64,000 nucleotides of DNA, taken from the NCBI GenBank assembly GCA_017520935.1, contig JAFXEF010000057.1, positions 28,054 to 92,053 of the forward strand, given 5' to 3'. This document shows positions 17,947 through 26,975 of this stretch, piece by piece. Within the stretch, counting starts at the first letter, position 1. Each line of letters opens with the position of its first letter. The notes under the pieces were generated by a model. It was not told the DNA's origin and made no database searches. It was given only the letters and a program-made list of their open reading frames with translations. A program made the position numbers and the translations under genes. This DNA comes from Bacteroidaceae bacterium (GTDB taxonomy: Bacteria > Bacteroidota > Bacteroidia > Bacteroidales > Bacteroidaceae).

Positions 17947-19878
17947 TTAATTCTTATTCTGCTGCTTTTTCTTTTTCGCTTCCCGCTCGGCATTCTTCGA
18001 CTTGCGCTCTTTCGTGTCGGACTTCTGTTTCTTTATGTCATCAGGCTTCTGTTGGTCTACCGGCAATGCTGTGGGGTTCCACTCCTGCGTGTAGTCCCAG
18101 TTCTCACGCGTCTTGATAGAGCCAGGGAAGTAGTACACTTCTTCGGCCTGCAACTTCGTCTCATATAATCCAGTATCCCATACGCCATTGCCGTTGCGAT
18201 CATTGAAAAGGCGTATGTGGTAGGTTCCCGGCTTGAGGAAGTAAAAGTCGGCTTGCCCTTTCTCTACACGCTGTTGACGAGCTACTTTGTCGCCGTCGAG
18301 CAACTGCACCATATAGCTGGACTGGGCATTGGCAACAGTAAGGAAAAGAGTGCTGTATTGATCCAGAGTCTTGAACTTGAATGTGGTCTCCTGCTGCTTG
18401 GTGTGCAGGCCATACATCCCGGTAAAGGCAATAGAATCGAGCGTCATCTTATACTCCATATCCGGTTTCCACTCGCCCAGCAGCTCGTAGCCCATCAGGG
18501 CATGCTTTCGCTGACGGAAGAGGTGCGGTTCGGGCACCCATAGAGTATCGACCTTTTTAAATAGGTGTATGGCAGTATCGTTGATTTGCACAATAGGCTC
18601 AGTAAAGTCGATGGTGACATTCGCCGTGAGATCCATACTCGCGCCCGCGTTTATCTTAATGTTGAGAAACTGGGTCTTTTTCGTAGGCTCGGGTATGGTG
18701 TCACCGCGCTTCATACGCTTCTCACGCTCCTTCTCGGCCTCTTTGCGTTTTTTCTCCTCCTCCTGCAATATCTTGGCACGGGTCTTCTTGGGCACGAGGT
18801 TGAGCGTGTCGGTACGCGGTACCAGCAGGCCCAACGTGTCGGTATACAGATAGGTGAGCGCCATGGACAGAGTGTCCTGATAGTAAGCCAGCGTGTCACG
18901 CATCCAATAGGTGATGCTGTCGTAGTCCACGCTACTCTCCACGATATAGGCATCTTCATCAGCAAAGTTGAGCGGAGTGAGCTGCGGCAGACTATCAGAG
19001 CCGGTGGAGAAATACACGGAGAACTTCTTCAGCTCGGGGCGCTCGGTCTTGACAAGATAACGCTGTGTGGGAGTTTCGGTGAAGGCCGCGAGCACTAAGT
19101 CCTCAGGAAGATAGTGTACACGTGGCACCGTACGTATAGTGTCAATGGTAAGCGAGTCTATCCACGTGGTATCTTGATGCATGCGCACCTCGGTATAGGG
19201 AACCACCAGAGAGTCAAGGAAAGCTATCATTTCGTTCTTCTGGTCGAATATATAGTTCTGGTTGACATCCTGTAGAGCATAGGCACGATAGGTGCCGGGT
19301 GCAATCCCCCGGATAGTGAAGCGTCCGTCTGCGTCGGTACGCGACACACGGTCGAACGGTTTTGTGGTGAAAGCGCTGTCTGCAAGGTCACGATGCAGAC
19401 CTACGAGAATACCCTTAATAGGCTCCAGGTTCTCGGCATTGAGCACCGTACCCGACACAGCCAGTGTATCTATCCTGTCACCTGTAGAGAAGAGGAAGGC
19501 AAAGTTGCCCAGCGGGTTACCCTCGTTATTGTCAACGATGGCATCACTAAAATCGATGCTATAGGTCGTGTTCTCCTTGAGCGAATCGTCCAGTTCCACC
19601 ACGATACTCTTCCCGCTGGTCTTGATGATGGGCTGTGTGATTTGCGGTGGCGATATGACCACCTTCTCGGCAGCCTTCTCTATCTTGATAAATTCGTCGA
19701 ACTTCAGCGTCACGCGCTTGTCCTTTATTCCCAATGCGAAGGGTTCGGGCGTACTGCCGAGGAATACGGGTGGTGTCTCGTCATAGGGGCCACCGTCGGG
19801 CGAGCCTATCGAAGCGCACGCCACCACCAGCAACGCCACAGCAGCTATACCAATAAGATGTCTTATCGTCTGTTTCAT
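17947..19878 (-). CDS. Ig-like domain lipoprotein
   Basis: A 643-residue surface or periplasmic lipoprotein. The start at 19878 (MKQTIRHLIG) is preferred over the ATG four codons upstream because the promoter -7 box ends at 19888, so transcription starts after that ATG. Signal with lipobox ending in VACAS; residues about 35-135 form a bacterial Ig-like domain of the SbsA/Big_5 kind (TPPVFLGSTPEPFALG through FLFSTGD), followed by a carboxypeptidase-regulatory-like strand set (GRFTIRGIAPGTYRAYALQD), a highly charged Lys/Glu helix (about 380-400) and a very basic C-terminus rich in Lys and Gln. No enzyme domain recognised. Widely found in Bacteroidales with unknown role. Confidence 0.75.
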   Translation of the reverse strand: MKQTIRHLIGIAAVALLVVACASIGSPDGGPYDETPPVFLGSTPEPFALGIKDKRVTLKFDEFIKIEKAAEKVVISPPQITQPIIKTSGKSIVVELDDSLKENTTYSIDFSDAIVDNNEGNPLGNFAFLFSTGDRIDTLAVSGTVLNAENLEPIKGILVGLHRDLADSAFTTKPFDRVSRTDADGRFTIRGIAPGTYRAYALQDVNQNYIFDQKNEMIAFLDSLVVPYTEVRMHQDTTWIDSLTIDTIRTVPRVHYLPEDLVLAAFTETPTQRYLVKTERPELKKFSVYFSTGSDSLPQLTPLNFADEDAYIVESSVDYDSITYWMRDTLAYYQDTLSMALTYLYTDTLGLLVPRTDTLNLVPKKTRAKILQEEEKKRKEAEKEREKRMKRGDTIPEPTKKTQFLNIKINAGASMDLTANVTIDFTEPIVQINDTAIHLFKKVDTLWVPEPHLFRQRKHALMGYELLGEWKPDMEYKMTLDSIAFTGMYGLHTKQQETTFKFKTLDQYSTLFLTVANAQSSYMVQLLDGDKVARQQRVEKGQADFYFLKPGTYHIRLFNDRNGNGVWDTGLYETKLQAEEVYYFPGSIKTRENWDYTQEWNPTALPVDQQKPDDIKKQKSDTKERKSKNAEREAKKKKQQNKN

Positions 19879-19887
19879 ACCAACGGG

Positions 19888-19918
19888 CAAAGGTAATACA
19901 AAATCTCCTATCTACAAA
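19888..19918 (-). promoter_or_regulatory. Promoter giving a nearly leaderless lipoprotein mRNA
   Basis: Minus-strand TTTG (19915-19918), 19-base spacer, TACCTTTG (19888-19895). Only 9 bases separate the -7 box from the ATG at 19878, so the transcript would start at or almost at the start codon. Confidence 0.7.
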
Positions 19919-20033
19919 AAACAACCCTCTGCGAAATCGGTTGGCTGGAGAAAACAAGAAATAATGAGAGAAAATTAAGAAAAGTGACGATTTCTTGTTT
20001 AATTTGCAGCTGGTCGTTCGTATAATAAGCGTG

Positions 20034-20531
20034 ATGACACAAGAAGAGTTCACATATATGGCGAGCGAGATACGGACAAAGGCCGTATCGATAGCTGCAA
20101 GGTTCGGGTACAGCAGTGATGACTCGGAAGACATCGCGCAGGACGTGATGCTCCGGCTGTGGAGCCTGCACGAGCAGCTGAGCGATGCCACACATCTGAA
20201 GGCTTCGGCTATCATCACCGCCAAGCGTGCTTGTATCGACAGATGGCGCACCACACATCAGTACAAGGAGATAGACGATGCAATGCCACTCACAGACGAG
20301 ACGACACCGCACGACCAACTCGAATATGCCGAACTGGAGCAATGGCTTGACAAGCAAATCGACAGCCTACCCTCCACCGCGGGGATGATACTGAGGATGC
20401 GTCAGTTAGAACGCCGTGAACTGAGCGAGATTGCCGACATACTGGGCATAAAGCAGAGTTCGGTATCTACACTGCTGACACGAGCAAGAAACGAATTGCA
20501 AAACAAACTATTGAGGAGGAACCAACTATGA
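20034..20531 (+). CDS. ECF-type RNA polymerase sigma factor (first copy)
   Basis: A 165-residue sigma-70 family protein with only regions 2 and 4. Region 2 is seen in SEDIAQDVMLRLW (about 34-46) with a core-binding and -10 recognition helix up to RACIDRWRTTHQ, and region 4 as RELSEIADILGIKQSSVSTLLTRAR near the C-terminus. The start MTQEEFTYM at 20034 is favoured over an ATG 13 codons upstream because homologous sigma factors begin just before region 2. It overlaps the next gene by four bases (ATGA), the usual translational coupling of ECF sigma and its membrane partner. It likely drives the downstream locus and itself (inference). Confidence 0.88.
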   Translation: MTQEEFTYMASEIRTKAVSIAARFGYSSDDSEDIAQDVMLRLWSLHEQLSDATHLKASAIITAKRACIDRWRTTHQYKEIDDAMPLTDETTPHDQLEYAELEQWLDKQIDSLPSTAGMILRMRQLERRELSEIADILGIKQSSVSTLLTRARNELQNKLLRRNQL

Positions 20532-21043
20532 AGCATCAGTATGATAAACAGGAAATAGCCCAGCTGATAGAAAAGTTTATGGCTGGCATCACCAGCATCG
20601 CCGAGGAAGATGTGCTGGCACAGTACTTCCGCATCAACGAGGTGAGCGAGGAATGGACGGTATACAAGGAAATGTTTGCCCTGTTCGACAACGGAGAGGT
20701 AGACATTGAGGTGGAGCCCACGAAGCAGGAAGACGAAGTACACACCATAAAGGTCGAGATGCCCACCACGACCAAGCGAAAGAGGACAAGAATGGTAGCC
20801 CTAAGATGGACAACGGCTGTTGCCGCCAGCTTCCTACTGCTACTGATGCTCCACAATACCAATGCCAATAGCAATACCGAGGCTGTGGACAGAATGGTGA
20901 TGGTGCAGCAACAGAGAATGCTCGATGAGGCCGACAGGTCATTCCAGCACACCACAATACGATGCGCTATGGACATTGACGAGACATTCTCGCTGAGCGA
21001 GGCGCAAGAGGAAGCGGACTTCCAAACCAATATTTACATTTAA
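20528..21043 (+). CDS. Single-pass membrane protein, putative anti-sigma factor
   Basis: A 171-residue protein with a ~90-residue acidic cytoplasmic N-terminus, one membrane helix (about 93-110, TTAVAASFLLLLMLHN) preceded by a basic stretch KRKRTR, and a ~60-residue outside region rich in Met and Gln. Its start overlaps the stop of the ECF sigma gene, which is the main argument for an anti-sigma role. No FecR or zinc anti-sigma motif is seen, so the family is unassigned. Confidence 0.65.
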   Translation: MKHQYDKQEIAQLIEKFMAGITSIAEEDVLAQYFRINEVSEEWTVYKEMFALFDNGEVDIEVEPTKQEDEVHTIKVEMPTTTKRKRTRMVALRWTTAVAASFLLLLMLHNTNANSNTEAVDRMVMVQQQRMLDEADRSFQHTTIRCAMDIDETFSLSEAQEEADFQTNIYI

Positions 21044-21056
21044 GCATACTACATAT

Positions 21057-21566
21057 ATGAAAAAGATTATTCTCTTTACAATGATGTGTGCATTCACATC
21101 AATAGGATATGCTCAGACACACGTAAGGAAAACCATCGACGATATGCTGGCAAAGCATCCCGAGTGGGTCATCAATCAAGGGAATAGCGAAAACGGCAAC
21201 ACGGGCCCTACAAAGGTAGGCTCGAAGACTAACCGCATCTACCAGCTGTCGATACCCGACACTACGGCTATGGACAAACTTCTAAATGCCTTCGAAGCAG
21301 ACAAGATGGATAGCTACAGCTACATACGTACCTCTGCCGAATACAATCAGGCTACACAGAAGCGGCGCAGGGCCTCCACAGTCACTCTACAGAATGGCGA
21401 TAGACTGGAAAGCCACTCCACGGAATACAGTTTCGTGTCGCTGGCAGTCGTAGACCCCGAGCAGCGCAGTTACCGCACCAGCTATATATTGAAATGGTAT
21501 CCGATAAAGAATGGTAGGACAGTGGCCACGCTATACATTCTTTATGGACCTCGACCAAACAAATAA
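21057..21566 (+). CDS. Small secreted protein, DUF5024-like (first copy)
   Basis: A 169-residue protein with a clear signal peptide (MKKIILFTMMCAFTSIGYAQ) and a globular remainder. It is homologous to the N-terminal part of the next gene: both share a start of the form xxxIDxLLxxxP, a middle PxxLxxLIxA-like helix and an end YILK...LYILYG. I associate it with the Bacteroidales DUF5024 group, which often follows a sigma/anti-sigma pair; that name is from memory and not verified. Thirteen bases follow the putative anti-sigma gene, so it belongs to that operon. Function unknown. Confidence 0.6.
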   Translation: MKKIILFTMMCAFTSIGYAQTHVRKTIDDMLAKHPEWVINQGNSENGNTGPTKVGSKTNRIYQLSIPDTTAMDKLLNAFEADKMDSYSYIRTSAEYNQATQKRRRASTVTLQNGDRLESHSTEYSFVSLAVVDPEQRSYRTSYILKWYPIKNGRTVATLYILYGPRPNK

Positions 21567-21593
21567 AGACAAACCAATAAAACTAAGTAACCA

Positions 21594-22592
21594 ATGAAAA
21601 AGATCGCAACGACTCTGATGATGCTGACTATCATACTATCAGCCTCTGCACAAAACAACGTGGATGTCCTTATCGACAAACTGCTGAAAAGTTATCCCAA
21701 GGCTCCATCACGTGAGGTTATCGAAAAAGATGTAGAAACGGGGAAACTCAAGGAACGTATCGCAGAATATAGTTTCCGTAACATCAACCCGAAGAAACTC
21801 GAGCCACTCATCGACGCTTTGCGTAATAAACAGTACGACGGATATTATAGTTACACTTGGGTGAGTGCACTGGATGGCAACGAACGTTCGTACGAACTTC
21901 GCGTAGCCGACACCGACCCCGACTACCGCACGGTGTATATACTGAAGGTCAATGGCAACAATGCCGACCTACACGTGCTCTACGGCAAGATGTCGTATAG
22001 CGAGATGCCTACCAACTTCAGCTATTCACCAGACACCTATTACACCTTCTTCAACAAGGGCACAGATGCCAAGCTGGGAATCTCGTTCGATTATAACAAC
22101 CACGCCAGTGCCTATCACGAGGCTGCACCCGAAGGAATAGGCCGCAACAATATAGTCATCACTGGCAATAAGGTGTTCCGATTCAAGTTTATTCCTACGG
22201 TTGTAATTGACAAACGCATCACCGAAGTCGTGAGCGAAGATTGCTTCATCGTCAATGAAGACAGGTTTGCCTTGGAAGACGGTTCTGACACCTCTGAAGG
22301 ACAATGGCTCATATTTCGCTACCTCGACAAAAACAACCCCTATCAGCAGTGGAAACTTATCGAGAAGGGCGGCGCAGTCACCATCGTCAACAAAGCCACA
22401 GGCCGATGCGTAGACCTGGCTGGCGGCGACACCAAGGAAGGAGCAGCCATATTCAGCTACGACATCAATGATGACGAGCAGACCAACTCAAACCAGAAAT
22501 GGTACATCGAGGAAGCGGAAGATTATCCTGAACCTGAGCGCCAGAACTCTCCTCAGTCGGGAATCAGGCTGAGATTCAATTCTCGTAAGTAA
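21594..22592 (+). CDS. Secreted protein: DUF5024-like domain plus ricin-type lectin domain
   Basis: A 332-residue exported protein (signal MKKIATTLMMLTIILSASAQ). Residues about 22-130 are related to the whole of the preceding gene product. The C-terminal part (about 180-315) has beta-trefoil repeats of the ricin B type, with QQWKL, an intact RCVDLAGG segment and QKWYI, suggesting binding to glycans. The two genes look like a tandem duplication in which the second copy gained a lectin module. Same operon as the ECF sigma factor 27 bases downstream of the first copy. Confidence 0.65.
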   Translation: MKKIATTLMMLTIILSASAQNNVDVLIDKLLKSYPKAPSREVIEKDVETGKLKERIAEYSFRNINPKKLEPLIDALRNKQYDGYYSYTWVSALDGNERSYELRVADTDPDYRTVYILKVNGNNADLHVLYGKMSYSEMPTNFSYSPDTYYTFFNKGTDAKLGISFDYNNHASAYHEAAPEGIGRNNIVITGNKVFRFKFIPTVVIDKRITEVVSEDCFIVNEDRFALEDGSDTSEGQWLIFRYLDKNNPYQQWKLIEKGGAVTIVNKATGRCVDLAGGDTKEGAAIFSYDINDDEQTNSNQKWYIEEAEDYPEPERQNSPQSGIRLRFNSRK

Positions 22593-22686
22593 AAATACTT
22601 AAGAGTCCCATAAATTGAATCTGCAGAACTTGAGTAATCAGAAAAACCAATAAAGTAATTTAGTTAAAGATAATGGTCAAGACCAA

Positions 22687-22718
22687 TCCATGCCGGGGCT
22701 GTGAAGTTCTGGCATGGA
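22687..22718. other. Hairpin after the sigma operon
   Basis: Ten-pair stem (including one G-T pair; arms 22687-22696 and 22709-22718) around a 12-base loop, about 95 bases after the lectin-domain gene. There is no following T run, so it may be a processing or weak termination site. Confidence 0.4.
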
Positions 22719-22750
22719 CATTTAAGAAACATCAGTGCATCCTTCTTTTT

Positions 22751-22880
22751 CAACATAAATATCCGTAAATTTGCCATGAACCTTTAGGTCGCCACCCGAA
22801 AGGGCTAAAGGCAATTATTCATAAATAGAATCCGTGTAACAACATAAACAACCAATACAATGAAACCAACCAAACTATTC
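22751..22880 (+). repeat. 5' region duplicated at 24790-24897
   Basis: Upstream and first codons of the thioredoxin-fold lipoprotein gene are repeated before the next gene: TTTTTCAACATAAAT, an CCGTAAATT block, AACAACATAAACAACCAA and the coding start ATGAAACCAACCAAACTATT occur in the same order at both places. The copy here carries an extra ~35 bases including the dispersed element at 22779-22799. Confidence 0.7.
22779..22799 (-). repeat. Dispersed 21-mer, copy 1
   Basis: Read on the minus strand it matches 19 of 21 bases of the sequence at 52370-52390; both contain GCGACCTAAAGGTTC. It is the part of the duplicated 5' region that is absent from the second lipoprotein copy, so it looks inserted. 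Flanking CCTTTAG and CTAAAGG make a small inverted repeat. Confidence 0.5.
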
Positions 22881-24707
22881 CTTGCCTTCTCCGCAGCAAT
22901 GCTGCTGGGGGGGTGTGCGAGAGCGAACAAAGTGATTGAATATCCGTTAGTTGGCGCGTCCAACTATGTAAACTTCGTTTTTGAGAAAGTGGAACTCACC
23001 GACAAGGCTACCGTGTTGACCGTACGCGGATTCCATCGTCCGAACTATTGGATTAAAGTACCTCGATATGTCCATCTTGTAGCACAGGGTGTGGAATACA
23101 AATTGCTTGGTAGCAAAGATATAGAAATTGGCGAAGAACTCTATATGCCCGAAGATGGCGACTCGTGCTTCACCCTATTGTTTGAGCCACTGCCTAAGGA
23201 TGCCGCATCATTCGACTTTATAGAGAACGATGCCGAGAACGACTGGAGGATATATGACATCGACCTTACAGGGAAGAGAGATGCAAACGGTCCTGCCGAC
23301 TTGCCAGAAAAGCTGAGACGAACGTCCGCTACTGACGAACCAACACCGCAGTATGCCTACACCTACGGTAAGACCACCGTCAACATCCATCTGCTGGGTT
23401 ATCGCGAAGGGTGTGCCAGCAAGGTAACACTTCCTATAAGAACTGCATTTGAGGACCAACGCAGTATAGATGTTGAGATTGACCACGCTACAGGAAAGGG
23501 AAGTGCCTCATTCACCATCTATGGAACAGGTTCCTTCTCGCCTACTGTCAATAATTGTGGATATGGCAACTGCTTGGTGGCACCAGGTGAGACTGTAGAC
23601 CTATACATTAATCTTGCATACATCAATCAAGTAATGCAAATGCAAAAGAGAACAACCGAAGCCATAAACAGGATAAAGGCCGTTTGGACTCATGGAAGCG
23701 TATATGATGCTCTGAACAACCAATCTGTGACGGATGACATAGTATTGCCCGAATCGTTGCTCATCCATAAGTTTGTCCGCTACGATATGACGGCCGATGA
23801 ATTCACTGAAAGCCTCATCAAGTACTATCGTGCAGTATGTGAGTATGCCGATGCACAAGAATGCCATGTCTGGAAGAAGGAAATGTGCAAGGCTATAAAT
23901 TTCAACATCTGTATTCACTTCATGAACATCGATTTCAGGCATTGGTGTGCACGTGATTCTCATATCCCTGCCGACTTTAAGCATGATGATATCCTCTCGG
24001 CGCATTACGAACGCCTGTTCGCTTGCGTTGACCTTGACAACCCTTGGCTGCTCCTCAACAATAGAAGTGGGGAATTAATGATAGCTGCACGATATATAGA
24101 TTCGGATAATCCTAACGAAACATTCAATTGGTGGGGGACTACTCACAAGGCAGTGGTCAAGGCTGCAGCAGATGCTCTTCCCGATGCAGAGCTACAGGCA
24201 ATGCGCCAATGGAATAATCCCTTCTATGCCGATATATGCGAAGACATACGGAACCGCGCAAGAAAAGCCATAGAGGAGAGCGCCAAGAAGACCCAGGATG
24301 TCACAGACATTGCACCAGAGAATCTGCTTCCCACTATTATTGCTCCACACAAGGGGAAAATGGTGCTGGTGGACTTCTGGAACACGTGGTGCGGACCTTG
24401 CAGAAACGCCATCAAGGCAATAGAGCCCTACAAGACAGGCGAACTTGCCAGTGAAGACCTCGTATGGGTGTATATTGCCAACGAGACCTCACCCATCAAC
24501 ATCTACTCAGAGATGATTCCGGGCATCAAGGGAATCCACTACCGAGTGAACGAAGCACAATGGAATCACCTCACCAGCTATATGTTTGGCATCGACGGCA
24601 TCCCTGCTTATGTACTTGTCGACAAGGATGGCAACTGCACCTTACGTAACGACCTGCGCGACCACAGCAAGATGGTGAGTACGCTGAAGGAGGTGTTGGA
24701 GAAGTAG
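22860..24707 (+). CDS. Thioredoxin-fold lipoprotein (long form)
   Basis: A 615-residue lipoprotein (MKPTKLFLAF..., lipobox LLGGC, Cys19). The N-terminal ~450 residues contain beta-rich and helical parts I cannot assign. The C-terminal domain (about 475-610) is a TlpA/thioredoxin fold with the redox motif WCGPC (Cys511, Cys514) in VDFWNTWCGPC and the cis-proline region GIPAYVLVDKDG. Likely an extracytoplasmic disulfide reductase or isomerase for an unknown partner. The gene has the same first codons and upstream sequence as the next gene, showing common origin of at least the 5' parts. Confidence 0.8.
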   Translation: MKPTKLFLAFSAAMLLGGCARANKVIEYPLVGASNYVNFVFEKVELTDKATVLTVRGFHRPNYWIKVPRYVHLVAQGVEYKLLGSKDIEIGEELYMPEDGDSCFTLLFEPLPKDAASFDFIENDAENDWRIYDIDLTGKRDANGPADLPEKLRRTSATDEPTPQYAYTYGKTTVNIHLLGYREGCASKVTLPIRTAFEDQRSIDVEIDHATGKGSASFTIYGTGSFSPTVNNCGYGNCLVAPGETVDLYINLAYINQVMQMQKRTTEAINRIKAVWTHGSVYDALNNQSVTDDIVLPESLLIHKFVRYDMTADEFTESLIKYYRAVCEYADAQECHVWKKEMCKAINFNICIHFMNIDFRHWCARDSHIPADFKHDDILSAHYERLFACVDLDNPWLLLNNRSGELMIAARYIDSDNPNETFNWWGTTHKAVVKAAADALPDAELQAMRQWNNPFYADICEDIRNRARKAIEESAKKTQDVTDIAPENLLPTIIAPHKGKMVLVDFWNTWCGPCRNAIKAIEPYKTGELASEDLVWVYIANETSPINIYSEMIPGIKGIHYRVNEAQWNHLTSYMFGIDGIPAYVLVDKDGNCTLRNDLRDHSKMVSTLKEVLEK

Positions 24708-24875
24708 CGGCAAAGTTATTCATGATAATTGCCTTTGGCTCCTGCGGGCGGCGAACTCGTTTCGTGGCCAATTCATGAGCATTCGTGTTTTTCTTTTTTT
24801 CAACATAAATCCCCGTAAATTGCCCACAAATTATCCATATATAAAATTCGTGCAACAACATAAACAACCAACAAA

Positions 24876-26009
24876 ATGAAACCAACCAAACTATTCCTCT
24901 TCCTTGCCGTGGCGGTGCTGCTGGGGGCGTGTGCAGAAAAGACAGGGAAAATACACTGCCATATTGAGGGCACAGTGCCCGACTCTACCTATACGATGAT
25001 GTTGCTCGCTCCTTCGGGCAGTGACTTCCGTGTAGTGGATGCAGATAGTATCCCTGTGATAGACGGCAAGTTTACATTCGACCTCTATGTGGATGAGGTA
25101 ATGCCCTATCAACTCGTTTCAATGGAGGAGCACAATCTTGGCAGTATGTTTCCTTGTGAATTCTTTGCAGAGGAGGGAACGATAAATGCCACCTTCTACC
25201 ATTATGAAAGAGATGCTAAGCCGCCTACCGTGAAGTGTGACGGTCCTATCAATATGAAATTCAGAGAATATGACGCAGAGCTGAACCGCAGGCTTGCTCC
25301 ATTGCTGCAAGAAATCGACTCCCTGATTAATATTGCGCAATGGGATTCTCCACGTATGGAGGAGCTGAACACAATGTTCCGTGCTACGAAGAACAGATGT
25401 ACCGAAGAATACATACGCAACGAACGTTCTATCGTAGGTCTGTATTTGCTGATGCGCCAAGCAATGTGGATGGGACATTCAGAAGCGGATGATTCTCTTT
25501 GTACCGCATTGTACAACGAAATATATCAACCACTCTTCCCCGACCATCCGCTGAGCAAGCAGATAGAGGAGTGGATAGAAAGTCTTGACATTAGGGTAGG
25601 TAATCGCTATATCGATTTCACTGCTCCTGCCCTCGACGGCACACAACACACGCTGAGCAAGGAAATCAACGGAAAGATTGCCCTCATCGACCTGTGGGCT
25701 TCGTGGTGCGGCTCCTGCCGACGTACATCGAAGAGCATGATTCCCCTCTACGAGAAATACAAGGAGCGTGGCTTCACGGTCGTAGGCGTGGCTCGCGAAA
25801 GCAAGCGTGAGGATATGGAGCGTGCCCTTGCACGCGATGGTTACCCATGGCTCAATCTGTTGGAGCTACATGATGAACATAAGATTTGGGAGAAATATGG
25901 CGTTAGCCGAGCTGGTGGTATCACCGTGCTTGTAGACCGCGACGGAACCATCCTTGCTATTCACCCCACAGCCGAAGAGGTAGAGCGAATATTGCTGGAG
26001 AAGTTATAA
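24876..26009 (+). CDS. TlpA-like thioredoxin lipoprotein with DUF4369-type N-terminus
   Basis: A 377-residue lipoprotein (lipobox LLGAC, Cys19). Residues about 25-115 resemble the DUF4369 domain that precedes many Bacteroidales TlpA proteins, then a helical linker, then an AhpC/TSA-TlpA thioredoxin domain (about 240-375) with WASWCGSC (Cys278, Cys281), an uncommon CGSC active site, and a serviceable strand SRAGGITVLVDRDG with Gly in place of the usual cis-Pro neighbour. Probable thiol-disulfide oxidoreductase of the periplasm. It sits 168 bases after its partial paralogue, behind a repeated leader. Confidence 0.85.
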   Translation: MKPTKLFLFLAVAVLLGACAEKTGKIHCHIEGTVPDSTYTMMLLAPSGSDFRVVDADSIPVIDGKFTFDLYVDEVMPYQLVSMEEHNLGSMFPCEFFAEEGTINATFYHYERDAKPPTVKCDGPINMKFREYDAELNRRLAPLLQEIDSLINIAQWDSPRMEELNTMFRATKNRCTEEYIRNERSIVGLYLLMRQAMWMGHSEADDSLCTALYNEIYQPLFPDHPLSKQIEEWIESLDIRVGNRYIDFTAPALDGTQHTLSKEINGKIALIDLWASWCGSCRRTSKSMIPLYEKYKERGFTVVGVARESKREDMERALARDGYPWLNLLELHDEHKIWEKYGVSRAGGITVLVDRDGTILAIHPTAEEVERILLEKL

Positions 26010-26097
26010 TTCATGATTAATTACCTCTGGACGAAACGGATGATTAGTAACGTAGGGACACAAGTCTACACAGAATTCAAGATTCAGCATTCAGAAT

Positions 26098-26125
26098 TCT
26101 CAACATATCCTCAATAATGTCACGC
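26098..26125 (-). repeat. 28-base copy of the GH3-gene 3' end
   Basis: Matches 26 of 28 bases of 28411-28438, which is the last coding part of the GH3-like gene on the minus strand. Here it lies in non-coding DNA, so it is likely a relic. Confidence 0.6.
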
Positions 26126-26241
26126 CCAATGTTAATTATTTTTCATCTTGCTGTAACCTTTTGGCAAGTTGTGTTGTCTAATTGACGGTGACACCAACAA
26201 AAGCGAACCAAATGAATAAACAAACTAAAACAACGAACGAT

Positions 26242-26952
26242 ATGAAAAAGTTTTTCAAAGTGCTGCTACTGGCAGCGGTGGCATTGATGCCGGTGATGGG
26301 AATGGCGCAAGAGAAACCATCAGAAAAGGATGTAGAACAAAAGTTTGAACGCGAGATGAGGCTCCGGCAATACACGGACTCGGTGGAAAGAGCGCGACTG
26401 ACGCAGCTGTATGCTCATCAAGAAGAGATGGCGCAGCTGAAGAGTAATGCTACAATACGAAAAATCAAAGCCATCTGGGACGATGACATATTGATTATGG
26501 TTTGTTTCATTGCGGCAGGCATTATCGTGCTCGTCCTCTGTCTGCGCCACTCACGCCGCAAGGCTGAAGACCATAAGGAACTTATCAACAAACTCATCGA
26601 CAATAACCTGCTGAATTCTACCGAACCTATCAGCAAGGAGGCTATCGAGGCACTGATGAGGCCGAAGAAGAGCGAGAAGGAACGATATATCTTTGATGCT
26701 ACATTGCTGGGGCTTGGTATAGGTCTGCTAATAAGTGCTGAAACAACGGGATATGGCATAAAGGAGTTCTTAAGATTTGCAGCATTTATTCTTGCAAGCT
26801 TAGGCCTGCTACGCCTCATCATCCGTACTATAGCTACAATCATTGAGCGTAGAAATGCAAAGCGTGAACTGGATACAAGGCTTATGGAAGAGGCTGTACG
26901 AAAACAGAGAACTGATATCGTGCAAGAGGCTGAGGTGATTGAGGAAAAGTAA
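26242..26952 (+). CDS. Membrane protein, DUF6249-like
   Basis: A 236-residue protein starting with a signal peptide (MKKFFKVLLLAAVALMPVMGMAQ); this start is preferred to an ATG 20 codons upstream that would bury the signal. A coiled-coil-prone charged segment (about 25-80) is followed by one membrane helix (DDILIMVCFIAAGIIVLVLCL), a cytoplasmic stretch, two more helices and a charged C-terminus. It recalls DUF6249 proteins of Bacteroidales (name from memory). It stands between the thioredoxin pair and the second sigma gene; role unknown. Confidence 0.6.
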   Translation: MKKFFKVLLLAAVALMPVMGMAQEKPSEKDVEQKFEREMRLRQYTDSVERARLTQLYAHQEEMAQLKSNATIRKIKAIWDDDILIMVCFIAAGIIVLVLCLRHSRRKAEDHKELINKLIDNNLLNSTEPISKEAIEALMRPKKSEKERYIFDATLLGLGIGLLISAETTGYGIKEFLRFAAFILASLGLLRLIIRTIATIIERRNAKRELDTRLMEEAVRKQRTDIVQEAEVIEEK

Positions 26953-26975
26953 TCATACCAAGTAAAAGAGTTTAT

